From: Chlorops oryzae
Taxonomy: Eukaryota; Arthropoda; Insecta; Diptera; Chloropidae
NCBI GenBank assembly: GCA_020466095.1
Contig: CM035807.1
Coordinates: 33,060,663-33,124,662, forward strand
Direction of reading: 5' to 3'
Length of the DNA: 64,000 bases
The translations under genes and the position numbers were made by a program. This document shows, piece by piece, positions 58,680 to 64,000 of this stretch. The notes under the pieces are model-generated. The model saw only the letters and a program-made list of their open reading frames with translations. It made no database searches and was not told the origin of the DNA. The first letter of the stretch is position 1, and each line of letters begins with the position of its first letter.

Positions 58680-59518
58680 TTTTCTTCGCAGCAGGAAAAA
58701 ACTATTTTTATTAAAAACTCTAGCAATGTTATTAGCGAATAGAAATATACATGTCATGTGATAAATAATACTGACAGAACTATAACTTTATTTCAATGTT
58801 AAAAAAAAAAATCAAGGTTGTTTATTATTTTCTCGACTGTTGCTCATTACACAATGTTGTACTGAATCGCGACTTTGGATAACTTGAGTTTTTTTACACG
58901 ATAAATTTATTGTAATAAAATGATGTTTAGCAGTGCTAAGCACTTAAGTAAGCAATTTTCGGTGGATTATTAAGAGCCTTATTTTAAAACAAATCAAATT
59001 CTCATAATACTCCATAAGGGAAAGCTGTCGAGAAGCAATTTTGGCCTTACCCGAAAGAAAAATATTGCAGAAAATTAAAAATTGAAGAAAGTCGATAAGA
59101 GTAATATCAAATACCATGCAGTGCTCTTAAAAAAAGGCCTTCAATGCTTTCCATCATGTCGAAAAACTAATCACAATAGGAAGAAAATTTCAAATTATTT
59201 GCAATTTGAACTGGATGCCGAACTACATTCCGAACTATCCGGGAGAGGTTTCAAGAAGTTGGTCTGGAAGGAAGGTTCGGACAAAAATCACCCGTTTTGT
59301 CCGACAACAACATACTTAGTACAAAATTTGTATAACAACCAGCGCTTTTTGAAATATAATATAAATAGATTTAAAATAAACAAAGAAACCAAAATAAATT
59401 TTTTCGGATCTGACGGTAAACATTATTTCCGTCCATCTTAAGGCAAAACATATGATCCCAGGTAACCATTACCCAAATTGTTCGCAGAAAATGTGTTAGA
59501 AAATTTCAACTTTAGCTA
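58680..59518. other. Noncoding DNA; one unassigned 119-codon frame
   Basis: A plus-strand frame at 59082-59441 is open for 119 codons but lacks an ATG near its start and matches no family I know. It could be an exon or chance. Confidence 0.3.
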
Positions 59519-60622
59519 GTTTAGCTACCTTAACGAAATTTGGTATGCATGCTCACGGGGGCATGAGTAAGAACAAGTTCAAGAATGGACCCGATAGGAC
59601 CATTTTTAAGGGTACCTCCAGTACTAGGGTCTGTTATGAAAACCACAAATATTGCTCTTAAACCGGAGTTTTTCATGATATTTTGATGAAATTGGATATT
59701 TGAACACATTTAAAAGCAAATAATATGAAAAGTGGGCGTGACAGAAGATTGTTTTTCGAAAATTGTCTCCTGAAATTCAGATGGGCCTTGAACGAAATTT
59801 GGCACTTATGCTTCCTTTGTAGCCATAAACATCCTCTCTAAAAATTTTCTTGATCCGTCAAAAATCCCAAAACTGCCCCAAAATCGAACTTTTTTGAAAT
59901 ATTTGAATGAAATTTAGAATTTGAGCGTATATTTAAGCTTCCGTTACCTCTATTGGCACTCCGCTTGCCACTATAAAACTCAGAATTAAACAGGAATATT
60001 TTGCCCGTGCAAATGCCCAATGGGTAAGAGACAGCTCCTGCATTATAGCTCGCCAGACATGGACGTCTCTGAATAAGAAACGCTCATAGCAGCTCCTGAG
60101 ACTAAATAGTAGGTCCATTAACCTAGTGGTCTCCATTCTTACTGGGCACTGCCTCTTTGGCAGGCATGCGGCGAGACTGGGGGTTCCACACAACGATTTT
60201 TGCCGCTCATGCGGCTCTGAAGAGGAGGAGGAAATGGTCCTCCACCTGATGGGTCAGTGCCCCGCTCTCGCAACGAGTAGGCTCTCCCTTCTGGGGTCGC
60301 TATTCTTTTCCAGCTTAACCGAACTCTCTGAACTGAAATTGTCGGATATAGTGACGTTCATAAGGAAGTCTTCTTGGCTTCCCAATACTTTATAAGGGGA
60401 AATAGTGTCTTTCGTGGTACCACAACGGGCCTCTTTTGTGCCTAAGTGAGCATATGGCTGCCACTCCTACCTACCTACCTAAGCCTCCAATTAGAATTCA
60501 ATAAATTTGGAAAAGTGGGCAGAGGGGCTTTCATAAAGAAATTTCACAAAAGTCAGAATATGGAGCCCTGTGTCGGGTATTTTATTGTCAGGCTCGCCTG
60601 ACTATAACACCCTTACATGTTT
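59519..60622 (+). mobile_element. DINE-1/INE-1-like element, family B copy 3, truncated and split by a LINE
   Basis: It aligns with copies 1 and 2 from GAAATTTGGTATGC onward (the 5' stem and microsatellite are absent). It includes CCAGTACTAGGGTCTG and ends TGTGTCGGGTAT, a GTCAGGC/GCCTGAC hairpin and CCTTACATGTT. A LINE interrupts it at 59944-60480. Confidence 0.85.
59944..60480 (+). mobile_element. 5'-truncated LINE with target-site duplication inside family B copy 3
   Basis: The plus strand encodes the end of ORF2: IKQEYFARANAQWVRD, WTSLNKKRS, a TAG, SILTGHCLFGRHAARLG, a CCHC-type knuckle FCRSCGSEEEEEMVLHLMGQC and a stop at 60395. The short 3' UTR ends in (CTAC)n. The flanks AAGCTTCCG (59935-59943) and AAGCCTCCA (60481-60489) are a 9-bp target-site duplication with two differences. 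This is a dead copy of the type also seen at 42925-43470. Confidence 0.85.
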
Positions 60623-61120
60623 CTCTTTTAAGTAGCATTTTGTTGAAATTTTCTTAGCTACATTTAATAAGTATAACATAGCTATAATTTTTAAAGCTAA
60701 ATTCTCAAGGATCGTTCACAAACACGAAATTTGTTGCTTTTGACTGTTATACATGTTAGATAGAAGGCTTCTATGTTAAGATTTTCTGTTATACATTGAT
60801 GAGATTATGGCAAGATGGAGAGAAAATTTTCGCTATTCTGTTGAAATTATAGCAAATGCTGTTTGCAGCGGCTACTGAGATTTTTAGTATAACAGTTTAA
60901 TGACATTTTTACCAGTTGATGTAAAGAAAATTCGATTGATAACATTTTTGGGTTTGAAGTAATATGGACCCAACAAGAAACAAGTCTTAGTTTGATGTTA
61001 CATGTTGAAGAGTCTCGGTATGGCTTAACCCAACAAGCCTTGTCGTTCTCAATTCAATTTGATATTACATAAATCACGATTTTACCTTTAGTTTGAAAAA
61101 GCAAATAGTCAATAGCTTTT

Positions 61121-61220
61121 GGGTATTTCCAGAAAAAGTGAACTTTTTGTCACGTCCGAATATATCGGATTGCTTATCTGATCTCCATAGAAACTTTGAT
61201 AAGAATTAAAGTCCGCAAGC
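61121..61220 (+). repeat. Partial family H element
   Basis: GGGTATTTCCAGAAAAAGTGAAC, in part, then TTTTTGTCACGTCCG, CCATAGAAACTTTG and TTAAAGTCCGCA align in order with 42373-42475. The right end is absent or decayed. Confidence 0.7.
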
Positions 61221-64000
61221 ACCTGGCAGGATCGCCATGTAGTTAAAAGTCTTTTCATTTGAGTTTTAGATAAATAATTTTTTTTAGATATTTATGCATG
61301 AATCGGTGTATAAAACCGATCAAGTCAAGTTTTGTCTCTTTACTGTATTCTATCTAATTCTTACAGATATCTATTACATATGGAATCACACACATGCTAT
61401 GAATCCTTGTTGTATGCGTTATTAAATTGATCTGATATCATACCTGAACTTACGTGGGTTTAAAAAGAAGCCCAAGATAAATTTTATGATAATGTTGACT
61501 CAAGCATTCGCACGTTCGGAATCTTCCAAATTGATATTGAAATATATATGTAGCAAGCTACGTAAATATTTGTTTTCAGTGACTTCTTGTTTTCACATCT
61601 CCATGAGTATGCAGGCAAACATGCACTCATACGAGTAGACACACACTGTAAGGAATTTTTTATTCACCCATCAAAAGCATTTACCGTTGGGCGACACATT
61701 GTTCATATGACATTAAGGATGCAGTTCACATTGGAAATTGATGCCAAAGTGTCATGAAAAGTTCTTGGAAGCGCTCTCGGAAAGCAGATCCACGAGGCGA
61801 AAACTGTGACACATTTGCATGGAAAAAGTATTACTTTTCAATGCAACAACACGTTTGCTTCGGTTACAGGAAACAAAAACTTTTCGGATATATGTATCAT
61901 TGAGATGAGCATGCATGGCATTTCAGATGAAGTGAAAATCGGCAGCCCGGATATTGGGAAGTGAATGTTTGACTTTCGACACAAGACTATAGACTTTCGA
62001 GAGGTTAAATATCTTCTTCGCGTAGACGTAGCGTGTTGATGAAAAATGCAATCAAGCCATTTTCTCGAATTTCCCGTAAAACAATGATAGGACATTCTTT
62101 GATATGGCGACTGTTTTAAGAATTCATTGCTCGGATGCGCATTGCAAGGATTAAATAAATGAAGGGGGACTTTTGGTATATTGAAACGAAAAATTAAAAG
62201 AGAAGCAGAAAATTTAAAATTTTTCTTCTCTGGCAGCAGTGGAGAAGCTTGAGATATCCAACCAGAATTCGGGAATTCATATGGTTTCAAGAATGTCCAA
62301 TAGAGAAGCTTTCCATCGAAATGATGACATTTTGATTTGAGTATATTGAAGCTTCAGCGAAAATTACTACTTCAGAGAAATTTTTATGGCCCAAGAAATC
62401 GCACGAGCCCTCCATGTCCTTAGCATATCGCTTTAGTTTTTCCAACAGTCTCAGAAGACCTTTAATTGCACAAGTGACCAGCGTCCGCTCAAGGACAGCA
62501 ACAGTGCAAACAAGCTCTATCATGTCTACCAGAGCGCAATGGTCGTTCTACAATTGCATACTGTGTACATTGTTGTCTGGATGCCTGGCTCGAACTGACG
62601 GCACTGACGCTTTCCAGCCAACATGCGTTGCCATTGTATGGAGTCGTATTTATAAAACAATAAGGCTTCACATAAACGAATTCGCATCAAGCTGCATCAG
62701 TATTGTGCAGAGGACCATAAAAAATATTTTGTGTCACATTCCAGTGGCACCTATTGCACTCATTTTGTGTGTTACTGCCAATAGAATTCATTGTGCTTTT
62801 AATTCACAGTTTCATATTTTAAATTAGCCACGATAATCCTTTGAGGCTTTTTATCGTTTTCTTTTCACTTCTACCACAGATGGCATCACATTTGGATACG
62901 ATTTCAGTCAAGAGATTCTTATATTTCGAAATATAAATAAATGGAAATATTGAAAATGATAACTTATTTTTCAATGCCGTCCCTTCACTATAGCAACAAA
63001 AGTCTCCGACACATGTGTAAATGAAGATGGACAAAAAATTCAGTGAATTTTCCCAATGAAATTGTGGAACAACTGAAGTGCCTCAAGCTGCCGTATGACG
63101 ATGTTGTCTCATGAGTCTAGGTGCAAACAAACTGAGCCAGTGTTACTGCACACAGCTTTGGTGGGACTCTGTTTTATGACTTTTCTGCAATTATTTCAGA
63201 CACAAACTGAAAATTGTTTGTAGTTTCTTTGACTGCATATTTAGGGAACATGTTCGGTTGCTTTGAAAACTTTGCTCGTAGGCATTTCGGTTACCGCAAA
63301 AGGCTAAATTAAAACATTTTCTCCTGAATGCAGCGAGATCCTTGAGGTCTGTTGCAGAATTTTTAGCTTAAAATCCATTCCAGTTGAAACGTAAAGCATT
63401 TGTGTGTGTGTGCGTGGTCCTAAGCATGGAAATCTTATAATGAAGTCATTTGAAATACTCCCTCCCAGGAAATAAATTTGATTCGGGTTTTGCGAATTCA
63501 CGTAAAGACATTCCGTGATTTATTCGCGGAATTGTTCGCTGGCTGAGTTATTATTACAATCGAACCGTTCTTAAGACGAATGAGTCCTCTTTGACGCAAT
63601 ATTTAAATTTTGGCATTCCGTTGAGGATTGGAGAAGCATAAAATGCGGCAAAAGGGGCGTCAATCTTTCGTTCTTCAATCTTCTAGCATTCGTTTTCTCT
63701 ACCCGAAATAAGTCTTATCTGCTATTTTCATTGAAAAAAAATTATCAAAATATATAAAAATTATCTTGGAAAGAGCCTTCGCTTCTTTAGCCAAATGAAT
63801 CAGCAGAATAGTGTCGACAAAAACCTCTTATATTTTTTCGTAAAATTTAGTCTTGAATTGAACCGTCTTCCTCATCTTCTTCTTCGATTCTTCAAAAAAT
63901 CTTACACCAATCACCGATCAATGCCCCAAAACGAAACCTTGTGAATCGTATCTCAACTGGAAAAGTAGGACTGAAAAGGGTCGGCTTAATGAATTTGCTT
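61221..64000. other. No recognisable gene
   Basis: Somewhat GC-richer than its surroundings. The longest frames, 61838-62290 (minus, 150 codons) and 62414-62827 (plus, 137 codons), show no domain, signal or splice support and abut or overlap other frames. They may be chance frames in intronic or intergenic DNA. Confidence 0.35.

Noticed and set aside
59082..59441. 119-codon frame as a gene
   Set aside because: It opens at TTG, with no ATG near the start and no family match. It is mentioned only as unassigned.
61838..62827. 150- and 137-codon frames
   Set aside because: They have no recognisable domain, transmembrane pattern or splice support and overlap other frames of similar length. I cannot support a gene.

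Overview
The window is nuclear DNA from a higher fly (Diptera, probably Cyclorrhapha). The reasons are short GT-AG introns in a kainate-type glutamate receptor gene, DINE-1/INE-1-type Helentron relatives with internal GTCY-type microsatellites, mariner elements of the irritans and cecropia subfamilies, and decayed RNase-H-bearing LINEs. It is AT-rich. Two 100-base N runs (24806-24905 and 52406-52505) are assembly gaps. I cannot name the family or species from sequence alone.

Layout. Positions 1-4852 hold the only clear host gene: an ionotropic glutamate receptor on the minus strand. Fifteen exons join in phase into about 850 codons, from the signal peptide to the last membrane helix. Its second intron carries a DINE-1-like element. 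From 5 to 15 kb the DNA is intergenic or intronic, with small inverted-repeat elements, an approximately 0.8-kb TCATTG hexanucleotide array (8589-9400) and a second DINE-1-like copy. From 15.3 to 20.35 kb two copies of one TA-flanked element have each been broken by other elements, one of them two deep. From 22.0 to 24.2 kb and 32.0 to 33.4 kb lie two copies of an approximately 1.4-kb inverted-repeat element (family C) rich in a CCCACCCGTGAC motif. The first copy carries a DINE-1 insertion that the second lacks.

From 26 to 48 kb there is mostly unassigned DNA with MITE-like elements, a second DINE-1-like family (B), an old LINE and a weak promoter/first-exon candidate near 38.1 kb. From 48 to 61 kb there is a three-level nest (LINE, inverted-repeat element, DINE-1), a LINE cut by an assembly gap, two mariners with visible ends and TA duplications, and a DINE-1 copy split by a LINE with target-site duplications. 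I see no recognisable gene in the last 3 kb.

No operon-like or pathway organisation is visible: this is one neuronal receptor gene next to a repeat-dominated region. The most interesting material is the mobile-element biology. It includes nested insertions with intact boundaries, an occupied/empty site pair, a possibly undescribed family sharing ends and a subterminal motif between a 1.4-kb and a 0.2-kb form, an element carrying two opposed tRNA-like boxes, and two mariner deletion derivatives.
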